Positions 43,208 through 53,614 are shown, counted from the first letter of the stretch. The stretch is DNA of 64,000 nt from Pseudodonghicola sp048268305 (GCF_048268305.1 NZ_JBLWVT010000003.1:1-64000), one strand, 5' to 3'. Notes: generated from the letters alone by a model not told the origin. Translations and numbers: made by a program.

Positions 43208-44104
43208 TTAGCGCCGCCGCTCGGCAGCGAGGCCGAGAAAGGTGCCGCTGACGATCAGCCCGGCGCCGATCAACGTGGCCGGTGCCGCGGCCTCGGCCAG
43301 CAGCATCCAGGACAGCGCGAAACCGAACAGCGGCTCGGTCCCCATCAGGAAGCTCACCCGCGTCGGGCTGCTGCGCCGCACTGCCGCATTCTGGATGTAG
43401 AAGGCCGTGATCGTGCAGAAAAGCGACAGGAAGGCCACCGCGCCCCAGAATCCCGCCCCTGCGGTGACAACCAGGCCGCCCGCCCCCTGCCGCGTGAGCA
43501 ACAGCACCAGCGTCAGCCCGGTCACGGTGATTGCCTGCACTGCGGTCAGCGCGGCCGAGGACAGCGCGCGCCCCTCCATCAGCCGCTTGGTCGACACCAC
43601 CATGATGGCGCGCAGGATCGCGGCGCCCAGCACCAGCAGATCGCCCGGCCCGGGCAGGGTCAGGCCGCCGGCAAGCAGGGCCACGCCGGCCACGGCAAGT
43701 CCGGCGCCCAGGACCACCGCCGCCGGCGGGAGCCGCCCCTGCAGTCCGAATTCCAGAAAGGGTGTGAAGATCGTGCAGAGCGAGATGATCAGCGCAGTGT
43801 TCGTCGCCGTGGTCAGGGCCACGCCCGAGGTCTCGGCCAGGAAGATCGCGCAGAGGATACCGCCCAGCACCGCGCCGGCCAGCAGATCGCGCCGGGGCGC
43901 CGCCGCCAGATCGCGCCAGGCGATCGCCGTCATCACCAGCGCCGTGACCAGGAAGCGGTAGAAGATCAGCAGCAGCACCGGCGCATCGGCCAGCGCCCCC
44001 TTGGCGACCGGATAGCTTGCCCCCCAGACGACCGCCACGCCCAATACGGCGAGATCGGCCCAGAGTGCCAGCCGTGCCGCTGAAATCCTCTCTGACGTTG
44101 CCAT
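43208..44104 (-). CDS. EamA/DMT-family transporter
   Basis: A 298-residue inner-membrane exporter with ten predicted hydrophobic segments in two EamA halves. The first opens LGVAVVWGASYPVAKGAL; the second carries the FWGAVAFLSLFCTITAFYIQNAAV and GTEPLFGFALSWMLLAE signatures. RBS AGGGA. It follows the AraC-type gene on the same strand across 80 bp. The substrate, possibly an amino acid or metabolite, is unknown. Confidence 0.9.
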   Translation of the reverse strand: MATSERISAARLALWADLAVLGVAVVWGASYPVAKGALADAPVLLLIFYRFLVTALVMTAIAWRDLAAAPRRDLLAGAVLGGILCAIFLAETSGVALTTATNTALIISLCTIFTPFLEFGLQGRLPPAAVVLGAGLAVAGVALLAGGLTLPGPGDLLVLGAAILRAIMVVSTKRLMEGRALSSAALTAVQAITVTGLTLVLLLTRQGAGGLVVTAGAGFWGAVAFLSLFCTITAFYIQNAAVRRSSPTRVSFLMGTEPLFGFALSWMLLAEAAAPATLIGAGLIVSGTFLGLAAERRR

Positions 44105-44184
44105 ATCCCTGCCTTTGCGACGGCTCCCGTGTCGCTGCGGCCTAGGTCATCCGCCGCGCGGCGGGATAGAACGAAAGTGCGGTC

Positions 44185-44976
44185 TCAGCCGCGGGCATAA
44201 GCCGCGGGGGTGACGCCGACGATGGCGGCGAAATGGCGCCCCATGTGGCTCTGGTCGGCAAAGCCCGTCTCGGCGGCGGCCAAGGCTGGCGGCATGCCGT
44301 CGCGCAGCAGGTGCTTTACCCGCTCGATCCTTCGCTGGAGATGCCAGGCGTGGGGCGGCAGCCCGGTGGCCCGGTGGAAGGCGGCGATGGTCTGCCGGCG
44401 CCGCAACCCGGTGACGGCGCAGAGCTCGGCCAGTGTCACATTGTCGTCGAGCCGGCTGTCGAGATAGTCCAGCGCATCGGCGATGCGCCCGGTTGGCCCG
44501 GTGGTCGGCAGTGTCGCCTGTGGCATCAGGTGCCGCAGCAGCGCCCCCAGCAGGGTATCCAGGGCGACGTCCCGCGCCAGCGGCTGCGGCGCGTCATGCA
44601 GAACGCCGTGCAGGGTGGCGATCTGCCGCGCAAGTTCAGGGCGGCGATGGAAGGCGGCGCGGAAATCCAGCGTGCCGCGAGGCTCGCGATCAAGGATGTC
44701 GGACAGCAGCGCCCGCATCCCGGCCTCGGGGACATAGATCATCCGCTGCCGCCAGCCGGCTTCGCTGCCGGCGCCGCCGTGATGCACGTCACCCGGCCGC
44801 ATGGTGACGACCGAGCCCTGCGGCACGCGGTTCATCTCTCCCCGGCACCAGACGGCATGCACGCCGCCGTCGATCACCCCGAGCAGATAGTCGTCATGCG
44901 CATGCGGCTTGAAGCTCTGCCGCAGGTAACGCGCGGCAAGCGTCTCGATGCCGTAAAGCTCGGGCAGGCGGCGCAT
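44185..44976 (-). CDS. AraC-family transcriptional regulator
   Basis: A 263-residue regulator. An N-terminal cupin-like arm-binding domain (FKPHAHDDYLLGVIDGGVHAVWCRG, described here around residues 22-46) is followed by two C-terminal helix-turn-helix units (VTLAELCAVTGLRRRQTIAAFHRATG and ALAAAETGFADQSHMGRHF). The ATG at 44976 has AAGGA eleven bases upstream; a longer frame to 45303 is unsupported. It probably controls the downstream EamA exporter, as such pairs commonly do. Confidence 0.87.
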   Translation of the reverse strand: MRRLPELYGIETLAARYLRQSFKPHAHDDYLLGVIDGGVHAVWCRGEMNRVPQGSVVTMRPGDVHHGGAGSEAGWRQRMIYVPEAGMRALLSDILDREPRGTLDFRAAFHRRPELARQIATLHGVLHDAPQPLARDVALDTLLGALLRHLMPQATLPTTGPTGRIADALDYLDSRLDDNVTLAELCAVTGLRRRQTIAAFHRATGLPPHAWHLQRRIERVKHLLRDGMPPALAAAETGFADQSHMGRHFAAIVGVTPAAYARG

Positions 44977-45059
44977 CGTCGCCCGATCCTTTGCGTCACG
45001 CCGATCCGCCTGATCCGATCCCGCGTTTCGGCCTGGTCGATTGGCTGGGGGGCTCGGCA

Positions 45060-47084
45060 TCATTCGTGGCCTGCTCCCGGGGGTGTGGCGATATCGGATT
45101 TTAACAGGATCAGCGGCCCTGCCGCTCCGCTGCGGTCGGAGGTGCCGGCCGACGGGGCGGGGGACAGCCGGTCGCGCGGACCCGGGAAGGGGGCAAGCGC
45201 CGCCGTCGTTGCCGCCTCGGCCGACCAGGTGCGGCTGCGCACCTCGGGTGCGACCGCCCAGGCGACGATCGGCGCCGCCGTCGCATCCTGCCCGGCCTCC
45301 CACAGCCGCAGGACGGTGTTCTGCCCCGGCGCGTGCAGCGTTGCATCGGCGGGGCGCGAGGCGCGGAAGCCCGCCGGGGCGGTGGCGCCGGCGTTCGGAT
45401 GGCCGGTCAGATCCTGACGCAGCGCCGCCACCACCGAGACCACATCCGGGGCCGGAACCCTGAGCCAGCCATTTGCGATCAGCCGATCCGCGATCTGCGC
45501 CACGCTGAGGCCGGCAGAGACGGCGGAGACCGGCGGCAGCGCATCGCCGCCAAGGGTAACGACCTCGAGCGGGAGCCTGTCGGTGCCGATGGCGGCGGGC
45601 AGATCGGCGATCGCGGCCGGCGGCTCCAGGCTGCGTTCGGCCGGGCTCGGGCGGTGGTGGACGGCGACCCAGCCGGCGGCGCCGAAACAGGCGATCATCA
45701 CCGCGATGCCGGTGACATGGCGCGCCGTGCCGACCGCGGGGCCGCGCCGCCGCACGCCTTCGGCGATGGCCAGGCCGATCACCATCCAGATGGTTCCGAC
45801 GATCCAGCCGTTCAGCACGTCGGAGAGGTAATGTTCGATCAGGTAGATGCGTGTCAGGCCGATTCCGATGGCCAGGCCGACGCCGCCGACGATGGCGGTG
45901 GTCGGGCCGATCAGCCTTTCGCGCCAGAGCATCAGCGCCAGGCTGCCATAAAGCGCGACCGAGATCGCGGCGTGGCCGGAGGGGAAGCTGTTCGAGGTTT
46001 CGAGGAAATAGGCGAGCTCGGGCCGTTCACGGCCGAAGGCCAGCTTGAGCAGCGTCACGGTGAGCGAATTGCCCAGCACGGCGCCGGCCAGCCCGAATGC
46101 CGCCGCGCGCCGGCCAAAGAGCGCGAGGCCGGTGACCGTCCCCACCGCCACCAGCGCCGCCACCGGCACCCGCCCCAATTGGGTGACCCAGGCCGCCACC
46201 TCCAGCCCCAGGGGCGACCAATAGGCATGGGCAAGGTTCGAGACCCGCTGGTCAAGCTCTCCGGTGGCCGGCACCAGGGCCAGATCCAGTGTCCCATCGA
46301 CCAGCAGGGCAATCAGATAGATCAGCAGGATGGCGATGCCGGTGGCGAGCAGGCCGCCGCCATGGCCGGGATCGAGCCTGTCGGCGATGAAATTCGCCGT
46401 TCGCGGATGCGCCATGCCGAAGCGCACCACCGGCGGCCAGGTGGCGACGCGCTGGCGCAGGGCGGTCAGCGTGGCGCGCAGCAAGGGCGCGCCACGGCGT
46501 GCCTGCCGGGTGATCGCCCAGGTCACCAGGATCACCGCCGCCAGCAGCCCGAGCGGCGGAATGAGCCGCGGCAGATAGGGGGTGAGCCGGGCCAGCACAT
46601 CGCCGACCAGATAGCCGATCGCGACATGGACCAGCGCATAGACGATGCCGCTGATGATGTTCCAGATCACGAACCGGCGGCGATCCATTCCCGACAGGGC
46701 GGCGGCGAGGGCGGCCAGGCTCGCCACCGGGCCGAGAAACCGGCCGATCACCAGCGCCAGCGGCCCATGCCTGCGGATCAGCTCCTCGGCGCGGAAAAAG
46801 GCGCGGTTCTGTGGCAGCCGGATGCGGGCGCCCAGCCAGCGGCCGCTGTGCCAGCTCGCCTCGCCGCCCAGCATGGCGCCGATGGCGACGAACCAGGTGA
46901 GGTCGAAGAAATCGAGATGCCCCAGCCGGACCAGCGCGCCGCCGGCATCGACGACAAGCGTGCCCGGTGCCATCACCCCGGTGACCCACCAGCCTTCGAG
47001 AAAGGCGGCAAGGCCGACGATCCAATAGGACCAGATGCCGAAGGAATCGAGCGCGGGCAGGATATGAGAGGCGAAGGAGGACAT
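45060..47084 (-). CDS. DedA/SNARE-associated and PAP2-phosphatase fusion with LssY-like C-terminus
   Basis: A 674-residue multi-domain membrane protein. Residues ~1-200 are a DedA domain (LEGWWVTGVMAPGTLVVDAGG, then GRFLGPVASLAALAAALSGM). Residues ~240-470 form a PAP2 phosphatase with KLAFGRERPE, SNSFPSGHAAIS and GLTRIYLIEHYLSDVLNG, so all three phosphatase motifs are intact. The remainder is a soluble domain resembling LssY C-termini. It probably dephosphorylates undecaprenyl or phosphatidyl lipids and moves them across the membrane. Start ATG 47084. It is divergent from mprF. Confidence 0.87.
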   Translation of the reverse strand: MSSFASHILPALDSFGIWSYWIVGLAAFLEGWWVTGVMAPGTLVVDAGGALVRLGHLDFFDLTWFVAIGAMLGGEASWHSGRWLGARIRLPQNRAFFRAEELIRRHGPLALVIGRFLGPVASLAALAAALSGMDRRRFVIWNIISGIVYALVHVAIGYLVGDVLARLTPYLPRLIPPLGLLAAVILVTWAITRQARRGAPLLRATLTALRQRVATWPPVVRFGMAHPRTANFIADRLDPGHGGGLLATGIAILLIYLIALLVDGTLDLALVPATGELDQRVSNLAHAYWSPLGLEVAAWVTQLGRVPVAALVAVGTVTGLALFGRRAAAFGLAGAVLGNSLTVTLLKLAFGRERPELAYFLETSNSFPSGHAAISVALYGSLALMLWRERLIGPTTAIVGGVGLAIGIGLTRIYLIEHYLSDVLNGWIVGTIWMVIGLAIAEGVRRRGPAVGTARHVTGIAVMIACFGAAGWVAVHHRPSPAERSLEPPAAIADLPAAIGTDRLPLEVVTLGGDALPPVSAVSAGLSVAQIADRLIANGWLRVPAPDVVSVVAALRQDLTGHPNAGATAPAGFRASRPADATLHAPGQNTVLRLWEAGQDATAAPIVAWAVAPEVRSRTWSAEAATTAALAPFPGPRDRLSPAPSAGTSDRSGAAGPLILLKSDIATPPGAGHE

Positions 47085-47432
47085 CGGGCAGAAGCTCTTG
47101 TTCAAGGGGCATCGCTGTGGCGTGGGCACCTGCCCGGGGCGGCACGAGGAGGAGCAACGCCCCACGGCAGGGAGGAAACCTCCGCGTCGAAGGGGTTACA
47201 ATTGCTCTATAGTTCGGAACAAGCGGTTCGACCACCGGATCGCTCGTGGTGCCGATCACGAAAGCGATGGGCCTGCCCGGCATCGGGGTCACGGGGCCGG
47301 CGAGGGCGCCGGCGGTTCCCTCCCGGGGCGCTCCGCGGTGCGCTCTGCCGCAGGTGGGCCCGGCAGCGGCGGAGAGGCATTGATCGCACTGCGGCCCTCG
47401 TGGCATTCCACGGGGAAATGGAGGACCGAGCA
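47085..47432. promoter_or_regulatory. Divergent upstream region of the DedA-PAP2 and mprF genes
   Basis: The 348-bp interval has an AT-rich stretch near 47198-47222 (GTTACAATTGCTCTATAGTT) that could hold promoters in either direction, and a GC-rich 3' half. No defined operator is recognised. Shared control of two membrane-lipid genes is plausible. Confidence 0.35.
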
Positions 47433-50010
47433 TTGAGCAAGACCACCACCCGCGCCCGGGCAAGGCTGTTGCTGCCCTATCTTGTGACCGCGGCGCTTTT
47501 CTCGCTGGGGGCCTGGTCGCTCTATCGGCTGCTGGCGCCGGTGCATCTGGATGAGGTGATGGGGATGATCCGCGCCACCTCGGCCGGGGCCATCGCGCTG
47601 GCGCTGCTGTGCACGCTCGGCGGTTATGCGGCGCTGATCGGCTATGACTGGTCGGCGCTGCGCTATATCGGGCGCAAGCTGCCGTTTCCGGTGATCGCCG
47701 CCGGCGGCTTCCTGGGCTATGCCGTCGGCAATACGGTGGGCGCCGGACCGGTGACCGGGGGCGCGGTACGCTATCGGATCTATTCGGCGCTGGGCCTTTC
47801 GGCGCTGGATATCGCGGGGATTTCCGTCTTCGGTTCGATCGCCTTCGGCGTCGGCGTGATCAGCATCGGGATTGGCGCCCTGGCCTGGCATCCGCATGCG
47901 CTGGAGACGCTGATCCCCTGGCCGGCGCCGATGGTGCGCTGGGGCGGTATCGTGTTCCTCGCCACCTGCCTGGGGCTGTTGCTGGCGCTGTCGCTGCGCG
48001 GCGGATCGCTGACGGTGCGGGGGCTGACGCTGCGCGCGCCGGCGCCGGGTCTGATGGCGGGGCAATTCGTGTTCACCGCCGCCGAAACCCTGTTCTCGGC
48101 GCTCGCGCTCTATCTGCTGCTGCCGTCGGACGGGGTGGGGTTTGCCACCTTCCTCGCGGTCTTCGCGGTTGCGGTGATGGCCGGGGTGGTGTCGCATGTG
48201 CCGGGTGGTATCGGCGTCTTTGAAACCGTGATCATCGCCGCGCTGCCCCCCACGGTGCAGGTGGGCGAGGCGGCCGCCGGGCTGCTGTTGTTCCGCCTGA
48301 TCTATTATCTGGTGCCCTTCGCGCTGGCGCTGATCCTGCTGGCGCTGGCCGAATTGCGGATGGCCTCCGGCCCGGTCCGCGCGATGCTCGCCCCGGTGTT
48401 TCGTGCGATCAGCGCGCTCAGCCCGCTGGCGATGGCGGCGATGGTCTTTGCCGCCGGCGCCATGATGATGATCGCCAGTCTGATCCCGCCGACCAATGCC
48501 TGGGCCGAACGGCTGGAGCTGGTCCTGCCGCTCACCTTCATCGAGGGCGGCGCATTGATGTCGAGCGCGCTGGGCGCCTGCCTGCTGGTGATCGCGCATG
48601 GGTTGCTGGCGCGGCTCGAGGGGGCCTGGTGGCTTTCCATGGTGGTGCTGGTGGCCGGCGCGGTCGCCAGCCTGGCGCATGGGCTCGATTACGACCGGGC
48701 GGCGCTCCTCGCGCTTGCCGCCCTGGCGCTGTTGCCGACGCGGCGCGAATTCTACCGGGCGACGCGGTTGACCCGGAATATCCTGAGCCTGCGCTGGAGC
48801 CTGCTGTTGCTCTGCCTCGGGGGAACCTTGCTGGCGGTGCTCTTCTTCTCGCACAAGGCGACGCCCTACAGCAACGATCTGTGGTGGCAGTTCGCCTCGG
48901 ACAAGACGGCGCCGCGGGCGCTCAGGGCGGCGCTGGTGGGGTTGGTGGTGATCGGCCTCTTGCTGCTGCGCTATGCCCTGCGGCCGGCGCGGCTGGCCGA
49001 GGTTCTGCCGACGGCGGAGGATCTGGCGCGCGCCGAGACCATCGTGCGGGCCGGAACCGACCCCGAGGCGAATGTGGCGCTGACCGGCGACAAGTCGCTG
49101 CTGTTCTCCTCCAGCGGTGAAAGCTTTCTGATGTATCGCGCCCAGGGGCGAAGCTGGGTGGCGCTGCACGAACCCGTCGGTCGGCCTGACGAGATTGCCC
49201 CGCTGGCCTGGGAATTCCATGACGCCGCCTATGCCGCCAACGCGCGGCCGGTGTTCTATTCGGTATCGGGTGACAGCGCGCCCATCTGGATCGACATGGG
49301 GCTGGTGCTGCACAAGCTGGGAGAAGAGGCGATCGTCGATCTCGGGGCTTTCAGCCTCGAGGGCAGTTCGCACAAGCGGTTGCGGACGACGCATAACCGG
49401 GCGCTGCGCGACGGGCTGGGGTTCGAGGTGCTGCAACCACCCCATGCGCCAGAGCTGCTGGTCGAGCTCAAGGCGATCTCGGACGCTTGGCTCGCGGCCA
49501 AGTCGGGGGGCGAAAAGGGGTTTTCCGTGGGCGCCTTCGATCCCGACTATCTGAACCGGACGCCGATCGCCCTGATCCGTTACCAGGGCCGGGTCGTCGC
49601 CTTCGCCAACCTCTGGGTGACCGACCGCAAGCGGCGCGCCACGATCGACCTGATGCGCCATGTGGACGATGCGCCTTCGGGGGTGATGGAATTCCTGTTC
49701 ATCGAGCTGTTGCTGCACTTCAAGGCAGAGGGGGCACGCGGAATTCAGCCTGGGCAACGCGCCGCTCTCGGGGCTGGAGGCGCGGCGGGGCGCCCGGCTG
49801 AGCACCCAGCTGGGGGCGCTGGTCTATCGCCACGGCGGGCAATTCTATAATTTCGAGGGGCTGCGCGCCTTCAAGGAAAAGTTCGATCCTGAGTGGCAAC
49901 CGATCTATGTGGCGGTGCCGCCGCGGGCCAATCTGGTGGCGGTGGCCGCCGATCTTGTCGCGCTGATCGGCGGCGGGGTCACCAAAAGCCTGAAGACCCG
50001 GCAGGACTAG
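47433..50010 (+). pseudogene. mprF: Phosphatidylglycerol lysyltransferase/flippase MprF, 3' frameshift
   Basis: MprF adds lysine or another amino acid to phosphatidylglycerol and flips it, lowering surface negative charge. The N-terminal flippase has many membrane segments (GYAVGNTVGAGPVTGGAVRYRIY, VVSHVPGGIGVFETVIIAAL). The soluble synthase follows (SSHKRLRTTHNRALRDGLGF, MRHVDDAPSGVMEFLFIELL). At ~49735-49743 an extra base shifts the frame: it ends at 49850, while the next frame carries the expected ending (EFSLGNAPLSGLEARRGARL ... YNFEGLRAFKEKFDPEWQP) to 50010. Together they give ~859 residues, normal for MprF. Start is TTG 47433 (GGAGG upstream) or ATG 47418. Confidence 0.85.
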
Positions 50011-50083
50011 GCCCCGTCCTCACCGTGCCCGCCCAGGAACTTGGCCCAGGAACTTGGCCAAGGGAATTGACTTGGGGATTTTG

Positions 50084-50121
50084 GGTGTGGGGGCTGGACC
50101 CGTTGCGCCAGCCCCCACACC
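50084..50121. terminator. Strong 14-bp hairpin between mprF and the convergent oxidoreductase gene
   Basis: GGTGTGGGGGCTGG (50084-50097) pairs perfectly with CCAGCCCCCACACC (50108-50121). No uridine run follows on either strand. A tandem duplication of CCCAGGAACTTGG precedes it (50032-50060). It is likely a bidirectional transcript end. Confidence 0.6.
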
Positions 50122-50149
50122 TTGCAGCGCCTTGCCTGACGGATGCCCG

Positions 50150-53100
50150 TCAGGTGTCGGCGCGGGGGAGACCCAGTTTGCGTTCCAGCTCGGCCCGCGC
50201 ATCGGCCTGCGCCGCGATGGTTCGCAGCTTGACCGGGCCGAAGCCGCGGATCGCCTCGGGCAGCTTCAGGAAGGCCAGCCAATCCGCCGCCGTCTCGGGC
50301 GTCAGGGTGGTTTCCAGCCGGTCCAACGCGGTTTCATAGTCGCGGATCAGCCTGCGCTCGATCTTGCGGTCCTCGCCCCGCCCGAAGGGGTCGAAGGCGG
50401 TGCCGCGCAGCCCCTTCAGCTTGGCCAGAAGGCCGAAGCTGCGCAACATCCAGGGACCGTATTCGCGTTTGCGCGGCTCGCCGGTGACGGGATCGGGTTT
50501 CGCCAGCAAGGGTGGCGCCAGATGCACCGTCAGCTTCTTCGGCATCTCGAAGGTTTCGGCCAGCGCCTGCCGGAAGGCTGGATCGGCATAGAGCCGGGCG
50601 ACCTCGTATTCGTCCTTGTAGGCCAGCAGCTTGGCATAGTTCCAGGCGACCGCCCGGGCCAGATCCTGCTGGCCGGGCAGCAGCTGCGCCTCCAGCGCCC
50701 GCACCCGTTCCACCCGGTCGGCATAGCGTTTCGCCAGGGTCGCGTTCTGATAGGCGGTCAGATGGGCCGAGCGATGGGCGACAAGCTGCGCCAGCGTCTG
50801 CGGCAGCACCGGCACCGCCGGCTGCTCTGCCGGGCTGGTCAGCGCGGCGATCACCGCGGGCCGTTCGGCGGCGACACGACCCCAGCCGAAGGCGCTCAGG
50901 TTCCGGGCGATCGCCACGCCATTCAGCCGGATCGCCTGTTCCAGCGCCTCGCGGTCCAGCGGGATCAGCCCTTTCTGCCAGGCGAATCCCAGCAGGAAGG
51001 GGTTGGCATAGATCGCGTCCCCCAAGAGCGCCTCGGCCAGGCGGGACGAAGCAGTGGGCAGCACCGCCTCCTCTCCCAGCATCAGCGACAGCGAGGTCAG
51101 CATCGGCTGGCTTTCCTGTTTCTGGTCGGGGTCGAGCGCGAAGCTCGCCAGCGGGGTGAGGTGATCGTTCAGCACCGCACGGGTGCGACCATGGCCGTAA
51201 AGCTTCATCGCGTCGGCGCCGGCGGCCACCACCATGTCGCAGCCGATCACCAGATCGGTATGCCCCGCCGGAATGCGGGTGCCGTGCAGCGCCGCGGCAT
51301 CGGGGCCCAGCCGCACGTGGCTGGTCACCGCGCCGTTCTTCTGCGCCAGCCCGGTCTGGTCGAGCACCGAGGTGCCATAGCCCGACAGATGCGCCGCCAT
51401 CCCCAGCAGCGCGCCGATGGTCACCACGCCGGTGCCGCCGATGCCGGTGACGAGGATGTTGTAATCTCTGGTCAATGTCGGCAGGGCGGGGTCCGGCAGG
51501 CTGGCGAGCGCCTGCTCCAGCGCGCCGCTGGTGTCGGTCTTGGCGGTGTCGGGTTTCTTCGGCTCGGCGCCATGCACCGTCACGAAGCTGGGGCAGAAGC
51601 CGTTGACGCAGGAGAAATCCTTGTTGCAGCTCGATTGGTCGATCTGCCGCTTGCGGCCGAACTCGGTTTCCAGCGGGCGCACCGCGACGCAGTTGGATTT
51701 CACCCCGCAATCGCCGCAGCCTTCGCAGACGGCGGGGTTGATGAAGATGCGTTTGGCCGGATCGGGAAAGCTGCCGCGCTTGCGCCGGCGCCGCTTCTCG
51801 GCCGCACAGGTCTGATCGTAGAGGAGGACCGAGGTGCCCTCGACCTCGCGCAGCTCGCGCTGCACCGCGTCCAGCTCCTCGCGTGGGCGGATGGTCACCC
51901 CCTCGGCCCAGGGGGTCGCGGACGGATAGGCCGCGGGGTTATCGCTGACCACGACGATGGTCTTCACGCCTTCGGCCGCGACCTGCCTCGTGATGCCCCA
52001 GGGCGTCTGCGGCTTGTCCGAGGGTTGGCCGCCGGTCATCGCCACCGCGTCGTTGAACAGGATCTTGTAGGTGATGTTCACCCCCGCCGCGACGGCGGCG
52101 CGGATCGCCAGCGAGCCCGAGTGGCAATAGGTGCCGTCGCCCAGGTTCTGGAACACGTGCTTATCCTTGGAAAACGGCGCCTGGCCGATCCATTGCGCCC
52201 CTTCGCCGCCCATCTGGGTAAAGCTTTCGGTGCGCCGGTTCGGCATCAGCAGTGCCATGGTATGGCAGCCGATGCCGGCGAAGGCGCGGCTGCCCTCCGG
52301 CACCTTGGTCGAGGTATTATGCGGGCAGCCGGCGCAGAACCAGGGCATCCGCGGCCCGGTGGCCGGGGCGGGCAGCGGCTCGGATTGCAGCGCGCGTTCC
52401 AGCCGCACCCGCAGTGCCTCGGGCGCCTCGGTGCGCAGCAGGCCGGCCAGCAGGCGGCCGACCAGCTGCACCGACAGCTCGCCCTCGGCCGGGAACAGCG
52501 GCTGGCCGCCGCGGTCGTGCTTGCCGAGGATCTGCGGCCGGTCGTCCTGCTCATAGAGAATGCGGGCGACCTGATCCTCGATCAGCGGGCGTTTCTCCTC
52601 GATCACCAGCAGGGTGTCGTGCCCCTTGGCGAAGTCCTTGACCCCCTCGGGTTCCAGCGGCCAGGTCACCGCCGGTTTGAAGATGCTGATCCCCAGCGTG
52701 TCGAGCGCGGCGGCATCAAGACCCAACTCGTCCAGCGCCCCCATCAGGTCGGCCCAGGACTTGCCGGCGGCCACGATCCCCAGCCGGCGGGCCGGGGCGG
52801 CATGGGTCACCCGGTTCCAGCCGTTGGCGCGGATATAGGCCAGCACGGCGGGCATGCGGATCTGTACCAGCCGCTTTTCCTGATCCAGCGCCCAGTCAGG
52901 GTGGCGGATATGCACGCCCTCTTCCGGCAGGGTGAAATCCTGGGGCGCGACAAAGTTCTGCGCCAGCGGGTCGACGGTGACCGAGGCAGAGCCTTCGACG
53001 ATATCGGTGATGCATTTCATCCCGACCCAGACCCCGGCATAGCGCGACAGCGCGAAGGCCATCAGGCCGAAGTCCAGATATTCCTGGATCGAGGCGGGAT

Positions 53101-53614
53101 CGAACACGGGGATGCCGGCGGCGATCAGCCCCGGTTCGCTTTGATGTGCGATGGTCGAGGATTTGGCGACCGGGTCGTCGCCGAACAGCACCAGAACCCC
53201 GCCGTGGGGCGAGGTGCCCGCCAGGTTGCCGTGCTTGAACACATCGCCCGATCGGTCCACCCCCGGCCCCTTGCCGTACCAGATGCCGAAGACGCCATCG
53301 TAATCCGATCGTCCGCCCAGGCCGACCTGCTGGGTGCCCCAGATGGCAGTGGCAGCCAGATCCTCGTTCAGCCCGGGCTGGAACTTGATCTGCGCCGCGC
53401 TCAGGTGCTTTTCGGCCTTCCACAGCGCCATGTCATAGGTGCCCAGCGGCGAGCCGCGATAACCCGAGATGAAGCCGGCGGTGTTCAGCCCGGCGATCAC
53501 GTCGCGGTCGCGTTGCAGCATCGGCAGCCGTGCCAGCGCCTGGGCGCCGGTCACGAAGACGCGGCCCCGGTCGAGGGTGTATTTGTCGTCGAGCGTGACG
53601 TCCTGCATCAGCAT
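50150..53614 (-). CDS. Indolepyruvate ferredoxin oxidoreductase, fused subunits
   Basis: A 1154-residue fusion of the IorA and IorB parts, which oxidatively decarboxylates aryl- or branched-chain 2-oxo acids to acyl-CoA with ferredoxin. The start region (YTLDRGRVFVTGAQALARLP, then FISGYRGSPLGTYD) and the TPP-binding region (CAGCPHNTSTKVPEGSRAFAGIG, GDGTYCHSGSLAI) are present, with Fe-S ligands in VCEGCGDCGVKSNC and CNKDFSCVNGFCPSF. The C-terminal gamma-type domain has ILVTGIGGTGVVTIGALLG. ATG 53614 is used. It overlaps the ligase gene by 7 bp and ends the operon. Confidence 0.93.
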   Translation of the reverse strand: MLMQDVTLDDKYTLDRGRVFVTGAQALARLPMLQRDRDVIAGLNTAGFISGYRGSPLGTYDMALWKAEKHLSAAQIKFQPGLNEDLAATAIWGTQQVGLGGRSDYDGVFGIWYGKGPGVDRSGDVFKHGNLAGTSPHGGVLVLFGDDPVAKSSTIAHQSEPGLIAAGIPVFDPASIQEYLDFGLMAFALSRYAGVWVGMKCITDIVEGSASVTVDPLAQNFVAPQDFTLPEEGVHIRHPDWALDQEKRLVQIRMPAVLAYIRANGWNRVTHAAPARRLGIVAAGKSWADLMGALDELGLDAAALDTLGISIFKPAVTWPLEPEGVKDFAKGHDTLLVIEEKRPLIEDQVARILYEQDDRPQILGKHDRGGQPLFPAEGELSVQLVGRLLAGLLRTEAPEALRVRLERALQSEPLPAPATGPRMPWFCAGCPHNTSTKVPEGSRAFAGIGCHTMALLMPNRRTESFTQMGGEGAQWIGQAPFSKDKHVFQNLGDGTYCHSGSLAIRAAVAAGVNITYKILFNDAVAMTGGQPSDKPQTPWGITRQVAAEGVKTIVVVSDNPAAYPSATPWAEGVTIRPREELDAVQRELREVEGTSVLLYDQTCAAEKRRRRKRGSFPDPAKRIFINPAVCEGCGDCGVKSNCVAVRPLETEFGRKRQIDQSSCNKDFSCVNGFCPSFVTVHGAEPKKPDTAKTDTSGALEQALASLPDPALPTLTRDYNILVTGIGGTGVVTIGALLGMAAHLSGYGTSVLDQTGLAQKNGAVTSHVRLGPDAAALHGTRIPAGHTDLVIGCDMVVAAGADAMKLYGHGRTRAVLNDHLTPLASFALDPDQKQESQPMLTSLSLMLGEEAVLPTASSRLAEALLGDAIYANPFLLGFAWQKGLIPLDREALEQAIRLNGVAIARNLSAFGWGRVAAERPAVIAALTSPAEQPAVPVLPQTLAQLVAHRSAHLTAYQNATLAKRYADRVERVRALEAQLLPGQQDLARAVAWNYAKLLAYKDEYEVARLYADPAFRQALAETFEMPKKLTVHLAPPLLAKPDPVTGEPRKREYGPWMLRSFGLLAKLKGLRGTAFDPFGRGEDRKIERRLIRDYETALDRLETTLTPETAADWLAFLKLPEAIRGFGPVKLRTIAAQADARAELERKLGLPRADT

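Noticed and set aside
47289..49805. An 838-residue frame antisense to mprF
   Set aside because: The composition is extremely rich in Arg, Gln, His and Pro, with no domain; typical of the antisense of a high-GC gene.
45333..49850. A 1505-residue plus-strand open frame
   Set aside because: Its first 700 codons are antisense to the DedA-PAP2 gene and rich in Gln, Arg, Gly and His; only the mprF part from 47433 has real protein features.
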